Positions 1-10,036 of a stretch of 15,353 nucleotides of DNA are shown piece by piece. The position numbers were made by a program, and so were the translations under genes. Each line of letters starts with the position of its first letter. Within the stretch, counting starts at the first letter, position 1. The notes beneath the pieces were generated by a model, which ran no database searches, was not told the origin of the DNA, and saw only the letters and a program-made list of their open reading frames with translations. The DNA is from JBJSXF01 sp046086225 (GTDB lineage: Bacteria > Actinomycetota > Acidimicrobiia > IMCC26256 > PALSA-610), in assembly GCA_046086225.1 (NCBI GenBank), contig JBJSXF010000170.1, positions 1-15,353 of the forward strand, written 5' to 3'.

Positions 1-54
1 GACGTCGCCGCCGAACCCCGGCCGCCTCGCCCTCCCGGAGCGGCGCGCCGGTGC
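1..54. other. short non-coding edge segment
   Basis: These 54 bases lie downstream of the stop of the L,D-transpeptidase gene. They hold a 10-base GC palindrome (CGGCGCGCCG, 41-50) just after that stop. No T-run follows it, so I do not call a terminator. No gene is supported here. Confidence 0.4.
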
Positions 55-1530
55 TCAGTAGACCCAGACGGGCAAGCCGAGCGGCATGACGTTGTACGTC
101 CAGATCCAGTTCATGAACGCGTTGGCCACCCGCACGCAACCGTGCGAGGCCGGCCACGGAGGGATGCTGGGCGACCCGTGGACGGCGATCCCGCCCGGGT
201 GGAAGTACTTCGGCCGCCAGAGGGTGCCGAGCGGACCCTCGTCGGGGCCGTCGACCTGGCGGATGACCCCGAACTGACCGAGCGGCGTATCGGCCAGATA
301 GGTCTCCCCCTCGTGGACGTAGGGCTGCTCGGTCCCGGTCGAGACGTTGGCCACCCAAGCCGCAGTGCCGTTCCGGACGACGATGAGGATCTGGCGGGCC
401 TTGTCGACCTCGATCAGGGTTCCCGACGTCGACCGGGGCCGGATCCGGGCCGCGCTCCGGAATCTGCTCTGAGTGGCCGCGTCGATCCATCCGGAGCGCG
501 GGATTCCGTACGCCTTCTGGAACGCCCACACCGCCTGCTGGGTGCCGGCCCCGAACCGCCCGTCGCGCCCCGGCATCCAGAAGCCGAGCTCCATGAGACG
601 GGCCTGGGCGTAGCGGACCGCGTTGCCGCGCGCATTCGGCGCGACCTGCGGGACATCGGGCCGACCGGCGACCGCCAGCATGCGGTATCCGTTCGCACTG
701 CCGACCCCGGCGAGCGCCGTGATGTGCCGACTCACGCGCAACGTCCGGGCCGCACCCCCGAGCGCCGGCGCGTCACCGAAGCCCCAGACTCCACCGCGGG
801 CCGAGGCGAGCCAGTAGCCCTGGCCGGTGCGCGTGCGGGCGATGCCGATGATCGGCACCGAGACCGGAACCGCAGCGAGGGAGCCCCGGAAAGGCGCGTC
901 ACCGAAGGCGAAGACCGCACCGTCGGCCCCCGCGAGCCAGTAGCCCGCTCCGGTCGGGGTAGCGGCCATCCCGACGATGGGTCCGTCGAGGAACCGGCCA
1001 CCCGTCGAGCCGTGGTAGCCCGCCCCGCCGAACGCGAAGACCCCGCCGTCGGCCGCGACGAGCCAGTAGCCACCGCCGGGCCGGGCGACGATGTCGATGA
1101 TCGGCGCGGCGAGGGATCGTCCCCGCAGGTCGCCCCGGAACTTCGCGTCCCCGAACTCGTAGACCCGACCGTCGGCCCCGACGAGCCAGTAACCGCCACC
1201 GGTGCCGGTACCCGCCATCCCCACGATGGGCGCCGAGGCCGGTCGCGCCGCGTTCAGGCTGCCGTAGTTCACGGCGTCGAATCCGTAGACCCGGCCCGCC
1301 CGGGTGACGATCCAGTAGCCGCGGCTCCCGGACTCGGTGGCGATCGCGGTCGGCGGGGTGGCCGGAGCCCGCCCTTGGGTCGACCCACCGAAGGTCGCGG
1401 CACCGAACGCGTAGACCGTGTCGTCGTTCGTCGGCGCGGCGCCGGCTGTTCCGCCGCCGACCGGCCCGATGAGCGCGCTGCCGAGGAGCGTCGCGACGCA
1501 CACCGCCCGGACGACTGATCGACGAATCAC
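55..1530 (-). CDS. secreted L,D-transpeptidase with six-repeat propeller-like module and peptidoglycan-binding domain
   Basis: A 491-residue exported enzyme expected to make 3-3 cross-links (or attach proteins) in peptidoglycan outside the membrane. Residues 1-32 look like a signal peptide: Arg-rich start, hydrophobic core, AGAA before the mature end. Residues 40 to about 290 hold six repeats of 41-42 residues with the pattern [YF]xFGxAxFxGS...PIxGxA...GYWLVxADGxV. The sixth is degenerate (GYRMLAVAG). Residues about 298-360 match a PG_binding_1 domain (ELGFW, GRFGAGTQQAVWAFQ). Residues about 371-491 are the YkuD catalytic domain with H451-G452 and SHGCVR at 462-467; Cys465 is the nucleophile. 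The start is GTG at 1530, which gives the complete signal peptide. No Shine-Dalgarno is seen, but a -10-like TAGATT lies 7 bases upstream. The gene is divergent from ileS. Catalytic class is firm; the ligand of the repeats is unknown. Confidence 0.93.
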   Translation of the reverse strand: MIRRSVVRAVCVATLLGSALIGPVGGGTAGAAPTNDDTVYAFGAATFGGSTQGRAPATPPTAIATESGSRGYWIVTRAGRVYGFDAVNYGSLNAARPASAPIVGMAGTGTGGGYWLVGADGRVYEFGDAKFRGDLRGRSLAAPIIDIVARPGGGYWLVAADGGVFAFGGAGYHGSTGGRFLDGPIVGMAATPTGAGYWLAGADGAVFAFGDAPFRGSLAAVPVSVPIIGIARTRTGQGYWLASARGGVWGFGDAPALGGAARTLRVSRHITALAGVGSANGYRMLAVAGRPDVPQVAPNARGNAVRYAQARLMELGFWMPGRDGRFGAGTQQAVWAFQKAYGIPRSGWIDAATQSRFRSAARIRPRSTSGTLIEVDKARQILIVVRNGTAAWVANVSTGTEQPYVHEGETYLADTPLGQFGVIRQVDGPDEGPLGTLWRPKYFHPGGIAVHGSPSIPPWPASHGCVRVANAFMNWIWTYNVMPLGLPVWVY

Positions 1531-1537
1531 GGGCCGA

Positions 1538-1565
1538 AATCTACCGCCCGCAACCGTGTCGTCAC
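1538..1565 (-). promoter_or_regulatory. candidate promoter for the L,D-transpeptidase, giving a leaderless mRNA
   Basis: On the minus strand GTGACG (plus 1560-1565) and TAGATT (plus 1538-1543) are separated by 16 bases. Each matches the housekeeping consensus at four of six positions. The -10-like box ends 7 bases before the GTG start at 1530, so transcription would begin at or next to the start codon. This fits the absence of a ribosome binding site. It is inference from consensus matching in GC-rich DNA. Confidence 0.4.
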
Positions 1566-1595
1566 CCCGCGGGCCCGGCGGGAGACGCCGGTAAC

Positions 1596-4720
<3,125 letters not shown>

Positions 4721-4724
4721 CCGG

Positions 4725-5735
4725 TCAGCGGCGTCGTCGGAAGACGTCGCGGAAGCCGGTTTCCTTGGCGTCCTGATCGAACAAGGCGGCGCCTTGGTCG
4801 TCGTCTTCCCGCGGACCGAGCGGCGCGTCGTCGTCGACCGCTTCGCGCAAGGTCGCGAAGAACGCATCGTCGTCGAGGACTTCGGCACTGCCGACCTCGC
4901 CGAAGAGCGCGGTCGCCGTCTCCTCGATCGTCGCCTCGGGCGGGGTCGACCCCGAAGTTTCCTCGGGTCCGACGACGTCGCCGAAGAGCGACTGCATGTC
5001 GACCTCACCGGTGGCCGGGCCGGCATCGGTGTCTTCGACGAGCAACGCCTCCGAGGGTTCCTCCACCGCGGGTGTCGCCGGAGCCGCCGCGGCCGCCGCG
5101 ACGGGGGCCACCGGGACGATCGTGGGTGGCACGGGCTCGGGCCGCGTCGGCTCGGGCGCGACCCCGGCGGCCGCAGGTGCCGCCGCGAGAGGACCGTCGG
5201 CGATCGCGCCGATGGGGGCACTCACCTCGCCGCCTGTCCGGATGGTGGCCAGATCGGCTTCGAGACCCGCGACGAGCGCCGCCCGTCGCTCGGCCGCGAA
5301 CGACTCCAACCGGGCCGACTCCGCCGCAGCCTCGTCGCGACGGCTCGCCAGCACAGCCGTCTCCGCCTCGAGCCGCTCGTGCTCGACCGCGGCCCGCTCC
5401 CGGGCATCGTGCTCGGCGTCGGCGACGATGCGGGCGGCGCGCGCCTCGGCGTCGTCGATGAGACGCCGGGCTTCGCGGGTGGCTTCCTCCAACGCCTCGT
5501 CGGCGGCGCGCTGGGCGAGCAGCAGCGTGCGGTTGAGCACGTCCTCGGTCTCGCGGCTGCGACCGGCCGCCGACTCGGCGTTCGCCAGGCGTTCGGCGAG
5601 CTCGGCGATGCGCCGTTCGTTCTCCTCGATCGTCGCCGACGCCCGCTCGAGGAGGTCGTTCACCTCGTCGCGGTTGTAGCCGCGGAGGGACTCCTTGATC
5701 TCGAGGTCGCGCAGCTCGCGGGGCGTGATCGACAT
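4725..5735 (-). CDS. divIVA: DivIVA/Wag31 polar growth and septum-marking protein
   Basis: A 336-residue coiled-coil protein expected to bind curved membrane at poles and septa and recruit wall synthesis. Residues 1-40 are the DivIVA membrane-binding domain (ITPRELRDLEIKESLRGY, then DEV). L17-R18 stand where the B. subtilis protein has its membrane-inserting F17-R18. Residues about 25-165 are a long Glu/Ala/Arg coiled coil. An Ala/Pro-rich linker (about 172-228) follows, then an acidic tail with repeated LFG[DE]V-like motifs and a basic end (FRRRR). The tail is longer than in B. subtilis, as is common in Actinobacteria. ATG 5735 starts directly at the domain. No Shine-Dalgarno is seen; a TAACAT box lies 6 bases upstream. 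The gene follows yggT after 40 bases and converges on ileS. Confidence 0.93.
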   Translation of the reverse strand: MSITPRELRDLEIKESLRGYNRDEVNDLLERASATIEENERRIAELAERLANAESAAGRSRETEDVLNRTLLLAQRAADEALEEATREARRLIDDAEARAARIVADAEHDARERAAVEHERLEAETAVLASRRDEAAAESARLESFAAERRAALVAGLEADLATIRTGGEVSAPIGAIADGPLAAAPAAAGVAPEPTRPEPVPPTIVPVAPVAAAAAAPATPAVEEPSEALLVEDTDAGPATGEVDMQSLFGDVVGPEETSGSTPPEATIEETATALFGEVGSAEVLDDDAFFATLREAVDDDAPLGPREDDDQGAALFDQDAKETGFRDVFRRRR

Positions 5736-5741
5736 GCTGAG

Positions 5742-5747
5742 ATGTTA
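5742..5747 (-). promoter_or_regulatory. candidate -10 box of divIVA, leaderless start
   Basis: Minus-strand TAACAT (TAnnnT) ends 6 bases before the divIVA ATG. Transcription from it would begin at about the start codon. This agrees with the lack of a ribosome binding site in the 40-base gap after yggT. No convincing -35 was found, so the site is tentative. Confidence 0.3.
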
Positions 5748-5775
5748 GACCCGGACCGGGACCGCCCCGATCCGC

Positions 5776-6027
5776 TCAGCCCCCGCACACGGCTTGCTGA
5801 ACGAGGACCAGCCCGAAGAACAGGACCATGAAGGAGAGATCGAACATCCCGGCCGGGGGGATGACCCGCCGGATCGGAGCGAGCACCGGTTCGGTCAGAT
5901 CCAGGAGCACCCGGGTGACCGTCGCGAACGGCGTCCCCGGCCGCACCGGGAACCACGAGGTGACGGCACGGGCGAGGAGGATCAGCAGGTAGATCTGGAT
6001 CAGCCGGCAGAGCAGTTCGGCGATCAC
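5776..6027 (-). CDS. yggT: YggT/YlmG family small membrane protein
   Basis: An 83-residue integral membrane protein with two hydrophobic segments (about residues 2-24 and 61-80). They flank the family signature: RPGTPFATVTRVLLDLTEPVLAPIRR followed by IPP (residues 29-58). Family members lie next to sepF in Gram-positive division clusters; their biochemical role is not settled. The start GTG at 6027 overlaps the sepF stop in a GTGA (6024-6027), so translation is probably coupled to sepF. No separate Shine-Dalgarno is visible. The short Cys-Gly-Gly end is complete, with TGA at 5776-5778. Confidence 0.9.
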   Translation of the reverse strand: MIAELLCRLIQIYLLILLARAVTSWFPVRPGTPFATVTRVLLDLTEPVLAPIRRVIPPAGMFDLSFMVLFFGLVLVQQAVCGG

Positions 6028-6596
6028 GGCCGGTCCGAACGGTACAGACCTTCGGCCTGGAGTCGTTCCTTCTCCTCGGCCGAGACCTCGACATCGGAAG
6101 GTGTGAGGAGGAACACCTGCTCGGCGGCCTTCGACATCGTGCCGCTCAACGCATAGGCGAGCCCGCTCGCGAAGTCGATGAAGCGCCGCTGCAGGTCTCG
6201 ATCGACGCCCTGCAGATTGAGGATCACCGGCTGCCCCGCCTTCAGGCGATCGCCGACCTCCTGCGCATCGTTGAATCCACGCGGCTCCATGACGTGCACC
6301 CGGGCCGCCGCCATCGGTTGCCGGACGGCAATCCGGGGCGTGGGCGCCGCCGTCGGGCGCGGCGCCGGGGCCGGAGCCGCCGGTACATCGGTGCGACGGC
6401 TGCGCACCACCGTGAGCCCGGGCTCGGCGGCGGCCGGTGCGGCCGGACGGCGGGCCTCGGGGGTGGGCAGCGGACGCTCGTCACGGGGCGCCGGGCGAGC
6501 GGCGGGCTCCCCGCCGTACAGATCGTCCTCGAGGATGTCGTAGGCCTCGTCGTCGACCAGACCGAGCCAGACCATCGTCTTGTGGAAGACCGACAT
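6024..6596 (-). CDS. sepF: SepF, membrane anchor of the FtsZ ring
   Basis: A 190-residue cytoplasmic protein that tethers and bundles FtsZ at the membrane, filling the role of the absent FtsA. Residues 1-15 (MSVFHKTMVWLGLVD) are the amphipathic membrane-binding helix. Residues about 30-95 are a disordered Pro/Ala/Arg linker. Residues about 97-178 form the conserved SepF core (VHVMEPRGFNDAQEVGDRL, VILNLQGVD, RRFIDFASGLAYALSGTM, VFLLTP). The ATG at 6596 is supported by a strong GGAGGGA (6604-6610) 7 bases upstream. The gene follows yggS after 61 bases and overlaps yggT by 4 bases. It is one of the most certain calls. Confidence 0.95.
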   Translation of the reverse strand: MSVFHKTMVWLGLVDDEAYDILEDDLYGGEPAARPAPRDERPLPTPEARRPAAPAAAEPGLTVVRSRRTDVPAAPAPAPRPTAAPTPRIAVRQPMAAARVHVMEPRGFNDAQEVGDRLKAGQPVILNLQGVDRDLQRRFIDFASGLAYALSGTMSKAAEQVFLLTPSDVEVSAEEKERLQAEGLYRSDRP

Positions 6597-6603
6597 CGTG
6601 GCG

Positions 6604-6610
6604 TCCCTCC
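6604..6610 (-). promoter_or_regulatory. strong Shine-Dalgarno of sepF
   Basis: Minus-strand GGAGGGA lies 7 bases before the sepF ATG. It is one of the best ribosome binding sites in the window. It suggests sepF translation is initiated independently of yggS, unlike the GTGA-coupled junctions around it. Confidence 0.75.
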
Positions 6611-6657
6611 GGGCCGAGTCGAGGGGAACGCGCTGCGCCCCCCGGAATGCCGTCAGG

Positions 6658-7332
6658 TTAGCCCCGGGGGGCTCCGGCCGGTGGACGCTCGCCGAACACC
6701 GCAGTGCCGATGCGGACCATGGTCGATCCGGCCGCGACCGCCGCCTCCAGATCGCCGCTCATCCCGATCGAGCATTCGCTGAGACCGAACTCTTCGACCA
6801 TCTGCCGGACCCGTCGGAACGCCGGGAGCGGAGCGCGATCCGCAGCCGGAACCGCCATGAGCCCCCGGACGGCGAGCCCGGCGTCACGCGCGCGAGCGAC
6901 GAGCTCACCGGCGAGATCAGGGTCGCAGCCGCCCTTCTGCACCTCACGGTCGATGTTGACCTGGACGAGCACCGTCGCGCCGGGAGCGAACCGGGCGATC
7001 TCGTCCACGAGCTCGGGCCGGTCGACCGACTGCCAGACCGCGACGAGCGGAGCGAGCTGCCGCACCTTGTTGCGCTGGAGTCGCCCGATGAAGTGCCACC
7101 GCACGGGGGGCCCGCCCGCGGCGAGCGCAGGGGCCTTGGCGAGCAGCTCCTGGGCCCGGTTCTCCCCGAGGTCCGTCGCGCCGGCGGCCACCGCCTCCCG
7201 GATCGCCTCGACCGGCGCCGTCTTCGACACCGCGACCAGCGTGACGCTCGCCGGGTCACGGCCGACCGCCCCCGCCGCAGCCGCGAGTCGGGCCCGCACC
7301 GCGGCGAAGCGATCGGCGACCGTCCCGCTCAC
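6658..7332 (-). CDS. yggS: YggS/YlmE family PLP homeostasis protein
   Basis: A 224-residue PLP-binding protein of the single-domain alanine-racemase-like fold, thought to control PLP and amino acid pools rather than to catalyse racemisation. The PLP lysine is K37 in VAVSKT. Other family blocks are GENRAQE (56-62), WHFIGRLQRNKVR (79-91), VQVNIDREVQKGG (123-135), and SIGMSGDLEAAVAAG with STMVRIGTAVFG (188-214). I set the start at GTG 7332, which overlaps the pgeF stop as GTGA (7329-7332) and gives the normal family length. A longer open frame upstream is out-of-frame pgeF sequence. TAA stop at 6658-6660. Confidence 0.93.
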   Translation of the reverse strand: MSGTVADRFAAVRARLAAAAGAVGRDPASVTLVAVSKTAPVEAIREAVAAGATDLGENRAQELLAKAPALAAGGPPVRWHFIGRLQRNKVRQLAPLVAVWQSVDRPELVDEIARFAPGATVLVQVNIDREVQKGGCDPDLAGELVARARDAGLAVRGLMAVPAADRAPLPAFRRVRQMVEEFGLSECSIGMSGDLEAAVAAGSTMVRIGTAVFGERPPAGAPRG

Positions 7333-8030
7333 GTGAGCACCGCGACCGTGACCTGGCGGCCCGGGGCGCCGTCGCGCCGATGCGAGAAGTATCCGGGTGT
7401 CGTCGCCGTGCACGCACCGCAATCGAACGGTGGCCCGACGTCGGCGCGGCCGAGCGCGGCGGTCACTGCGGCCGGGACGTCGAACGCCGGTCGACCGTCG
7501 GCGGTCCGGGCGACGACGGTCGGCCCGAGCCGTTCGGCGAGCCCGGCCAGATCGGTCGCACCGAACTCGTAGGCGACGGGGCGGATGCACGGGCCGAGGA
7601 ACGCCCGGATCTCGCCGGGTCCGGCTTCGCGCAGATCGGCCACCGCGGCTTCGATCACCCCGGCCGCGAGCCCCCGGTGGCCGGCGTGGACGACGGCCGC
7701 GGCCGACGGGGAAGCGAGGACGACCGGCGCGCAGTCGGCGGTGACGACCGCCAGGGGCAGCCCGGGCACGGTCGTGACCGCAGCGTCGGCTTCCGGTGGT
7801 GTCCGGGGCACGGCCCCGGCCCGGAACACGGTGGCACCGTGCACCTGCCGGAGCCAGACCCAACTCGCAGGTGGCGGGAGCCCGGCCGCACCGGCGAACG
7901 CGGCCCGGTTGGCCGTGACGACCGCGGGATCGTCACCGACGTGGTCGCCGACGTTCCCGTGCTCCGCTGCGCTGCACACGATCTCGACCCGTCCGAGGCG
8001 CGCCCGCAGCAGGGGCGCGCCCTCGGTCAC
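7329..8030 (-). CDS. pgeF: PgeF/YfiH/YlmD peptidoglycan editing factor (copper-oxidoreductase-like fold)
   Basis: A 233-residue cytoplasmic enzyme of the family once called laccase-domain. E. coli PgeF removes L-Ser wrongly added to UDP-MurNAc in place of L-Ala, a job that suits its place among mur genes. The metal/active-site residues are visible: H64 in RQVHG, C100 in TADCAPVV, H115 in VVHAGHRGL (the usual W of HAGWRG is H118). GNVGDHVGDDP (25-35) is also typical. The start GTG 8030 overlaps the ftsZ stop as GTGA (8027-8030), and the end overlaps yggS the same way. Substrate is inferred from the family. Confidence 0.92.
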   Translation of the reverse strand: MTEGAPLLRARLGRVEIVCSAAEHGNVGDHVGDDPAVVTANRAAFAGAAGLPPPASWVWLRQVHGATVFRAGAVPRTPPEADAAVTTVPGLPLAVVTADCAPVVLASPSAAAVVHAGHRGLAAGVIEAAVADLREAGPGEIRAFLGPCIRPVAYEFGATDLAGLAERLGPTVVARTADGRPAFDVPAAVTAALGRADVGPPFDCGACTATTPGYFSHRRDGAPGRQVTVAVLT

Positions 8031-9091
8031 CGCAGGAACTCGGGAACGTCGAAGTCGTCGTCGTCGAGATCGAGGCCGGCGTCGGCATCGGTCGGGGCGG
8101 CGTCGAGGCCGAGCGGCGCCCGCGCCGGCCGGGACTCCCCCTCGTAGCGGTCGAAGCCCGCCGCGACCACGGTGATCCGCACCTCGTCGCCCAGGGCGTC
8201 GTCGACCACGGCGCCGAAGATGATGTTGGCGTCGGGGTGGGCGGCCTGTCCGATGATTTCGGCGGCCTCGTTGAGTTCGAACAGGCCGAGGTCCGACGGG
8301 CCGCTCACGTTGAGGAGGATGCCGCGCGCGCCCTCGATGCTGGCCTCGAGGAGCGGGCTGGAGATCGCGGCCCGGGCGGCGCTCACGGCCCGACCGTCGC
8401 CGGATGCGTAGCCGACGCCCATGAGGGCCGAGCCCGCGTTCGTGAGGATCATCTTCACGTCGGCGAAGTCGGTGTTGATGAGGCCCGGGGTGGTGATGAG
8501 GTCGGTGATGCCCTGCACGCCCTGGAGGAGCACCTCATCGGCCATCTTGAAGGCGTTCAGCATCGAGGTGCGCTCGTCACTCACCTGGAGGAGTCGCTCG
8601 TTGGGGATCACGATGATCGTGTCCACCTTCTCCTTGAGCCGCTGGATGCCGTTGTCGGCCTGCACCGAGCGGCGGCGTCCCTCGAACCCGAACGGCCGGG
8701 TGACGACGCCGATAGTGAGCGCGCCCAGCTGCTTGGCGATCTCGGCGACGACGGGCGCGCCACCGGTGCCGGTACCGCCACCCTTACCCGCCGTGATGAA
8801 GACCATGTCGGCGCCCTTCAGCACCTCTTCGATCTCGTGGCGGTGCGCTTCGGCCGCTTCGCGTCCGACGTCGGGGTCGGAACCGGCCCCGAGGCCCCGG
8901 GTGAGGTCACGACCGATGTCGAGCTTCACATCGGCGTCGGAGAGGAGGAGCGCCTGGGCGTCGGTGTTCACCGCGATGAACTCGACTCCCTTCAGCCCGG
9001 CGTCGATCATGCGGTTGACGGCGTTGCAGCCGCCGCCGCCGACACCGACGACCTTGATCACTGCGAGGTAGTGCTGCGGTGCACCGAGCAT
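8027..9091 (-). CDS. ftsZ: cell division GTPase FtsZ
   Basis: The tubulin-like GTPase that forms the division ring; 354 residues, slightly short because the linker before the C-terminal tail is brief. The start is APQHYLAVIKVVGVGGGG, typical of Actinobacteria. The GTP-binding tubulin signature GGGTGTG is at 104-110. The T7 synergy loop NTDFAD (206-211) carries the catalytic Asp residues. After the C-terminal domain comes an acidic linker and the conserved tail peptide (DFDVPEFLR, 346-354) that binds SepF and other partners. ATG 9091 is supported by GGAAAGG (9098-9104). The gene stands first after the only sizeable gap in the cluster and overlaps pgeF by 4 bases. No ftsA is present. Confidence 0.98.
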   Translation of the reverse strand: MLGAPQHYLAVIKVVGVGGGGCNAVNRMIDAGLKGVEFIAVNTDAQALLLSDADVKLDIGRDLTRGLGAGSDPDVGREAAEAHRHEIEEVLKGADMVFITAGKGGGTGTGGAPVVAEIAKQLGALTIGVVTRPFGFEGRRRSVQADNGIQRLKEKVDTIIVIPNERLLQVSDERTSMLNAFKMADEVLLQGVQGITDLITTPGLINTDFADVKMILTNAGSALMGVGYASGDGRAVSAARAAISSPLLEASIEGARGILLNVSGPSDLGLFELNEAAEIIGQAAHPDANIIFGAVVDDALGDEVRITVVAAGFDRYEGESRPARAPLGLDAAPTDADAGLDLDDDDFDVPEFLR

Positions 9092-9097
9092 GGGGCG

Positions 9098-9104
9098 CCT
9101 TTCC
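9098..9104 (-). promoter_or_regulatory. Shine-Dalgarno of ftsZ
   Basis: Minus-strand GGAAAGG lies 6 bases before the ATG. It confirms the ftsZ start and sits outside the predicted leader hairpins. Confidence 0.65.
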
Positions 9105-9130
9105 GTCCTGGGCCGAGAGCAGGGCTTCCC

Positions 9131-9202
9131 CGGTCGGGACGCATGAGCCGGCGCCCGGACCGAAACCCTCGACTTCGTGTTGAGGGTGAGGCTGTTCTCA
9201 CC
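9131..9202 (-). promoter_or_regulatory. hairpin-rich ftsZ leader with two overlapping stems
   Basis: Three inverted repeats lie in order of transcription. H1 is GGTGAG/CTCACC (plus 9185-9190 and 9197-9202, 6-base loop). H2 is ACCCTC/GAGGGT (9165-9170 and 9182-9187). H3 is an 8-base stem with one bulge (CGGTCGGG 9131-9138 with CCC-g-GACCG 9154-9162). H1 and H2 share bases 9185-9187, so they partly exclude each other. The structures are seen in the sequence; a regulatory role is inference. A DNA operator is an alternative for H1. Confidence 0.4.
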
Positions 9203-9219
9203 TTCTGTGGCTCGTGGTG

Positions 9220-9248
9220 ACTGTACAAGAACCGCGCGCGCGGGGCAA
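9220..9248 (-). promoter_or_regulatory. candidate ftsZ promoter
   Basis: On the minus strand TTGCCC (plus 9243-9248) and TACAGT (plus 9220-9225) are spaced by exactly 17 bases, each matching four of six consensus positions. The predicted start near 9213 would leave a leader of about 120 bases before ftsZ. The spacer contains a 10-base alternating CG run (9233-9242). The 189-base gap between ftsQ and ftsZ is the natural place for a dedicated ftsZ promoter. Confidence 0.42.
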
Positions 9249-9280
9249 CGATGCTCGCGCGGGCGGCAAGCGGCGTGCCA

Positions 9281-10036
9281 TCAGCACTCACGCCGCACCG
9301 GAGCGTCGGCCGCGGTGACGTCGACGTAGCGGATGCACACCCCCGGCGAGGCCCGCAGCACGGCGGCGGCTGCGGCCGCCTTCGCCGCGAGTTCGTCGAC
9401 CGAGCCGAGCCGGACCTCGCCGCCGTCGGCGAGCACGAGCGCGTAGCCACCGTCACCGACGTCGACGGCGACGGTTCGCGCCGCGAGTGGCGCCGGGAGG
9501 TTCGCGGCGAGCCGGGCGATTCCGGGGGCCACCACCGACTCACCCGGTGCCGGGAGACGACCGATGCCCCGCAGTTCGCGCACCCGGGGCGGCACCCGGG
9601 CCTGCCGGGCGAAGGCCCGCCCGTCGTCCGCGACGAGTGCAACGGTGCGACCGTCGCGCACGACGAGCACCGGCCGGTGCTCGGTCACCCGGATCCGGAT
9701 CGCACCCGGCCACTCGCGACGTACGGTCACCTCGTCGACCCAGGGCAATCGGTCGACGCGTCGCGCCACTGCCGCCGTATCGACGAACGCGAGTGCATCG
9801 CCGGCCTGCACCCCCGATGCCACGATCACCGCCTCGGCCGGGACGTGCGTCGTGGTGTCGACCCGGACCGTGTCGACGTCGAACAGCGAGGAGCGCAACG
9901 CGACCCAGGCCAGACCGATCGCGGCGAGGGCCGTGCCGATCCCGAGCAGGATGCGCGTCCGCCGCCGACTCGACGCCCGCCGGACCTCGGAGCGGCGCGC
10001 CGCGATTCGCGGATCCATCCCCGGACCCGAGGTCAC
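9281..10036 (-). CDS. ftsQ: divisome protein FtsQ/DivIB
   Basis: A 251-residue single-pass membrane protein that links early and late divisome parts. The N-terminal cytoplasmic part (1-28) is Arg-rich. A membrane segment spans about 29-47 (ILLGIGTALAAIGLAWVAL). The outer part starts with a POTRA domain (about 52-125: FDVDTVRVD, LPWV at 97-100, TVRREWPGAIRIRVTEHRP), then the FtsQ beta domain to the end. The order MurB-FtsQ-FtsZ without FtsA or Ddl is standard for Actinobacteria. The start GTG 10036 overlaps the murB stop as GTGA (10033-10036) and also has a good GAGGGAG (10044-10050) 7 bases upstream. Confidence 0.93.
   Translation of the reverse strand: MTSGPGMDPRIAARRSEVRRASSRRRTRILLGIGTALAAIGLAWVALRSSLFDVDTVRVDTTTHVPAEAVIVASGVQAGDALAFVDTAAVARRVDRLPWVDEVTVRREWPGAIRIRVTEHRPVLVVRDGRTVALVADDGRAFARQARVPPRVRELRGIGRLPAPGESVVAPGIARLAANLPAPLAARTVAVDVGDGGYALVLADGGEVRLGSVDELAAKAAAAAAVLRASPGVCIRYVDVTAADAPVRREC

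Noticed and set aside
142..1518. A 458-codon plus-strand frame opposite the L,D-transpeptidase
   Set aside because: Low-complexity Arg/Gly/Pro/Asp protein mirroring the repeat gene; no domain and no ribosome binding site.
5072..5220. Possible tandem DNA repeat in the GCC/GCG-rich part of divIVA
   Set aside because: It is the Ala/Pro linker of the protein, with no exact repeat unit.
6597..6657. Terminator or promoter between yggS and sepF
   Set aside because: Only weak GGGG/CCCC pairing and no promoter-like pair were found; apart from the sepF ribosome binding site nothing is supported.
9058..9144. A 28-codon upstream frame overlapping the ftsZ start (ATG at 9144)
   Set aside because: No ribosome binding site before it, out of frame with ftsZ, and no sign of conservation that can be seen from one sequence.
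8237..9220. A 327-codon plus-strand frame opposite ftsZ
   Set aside because: Rich in Asp/Val/Glu/His in the pattern of an antisense ftsZ; no family resemblance.
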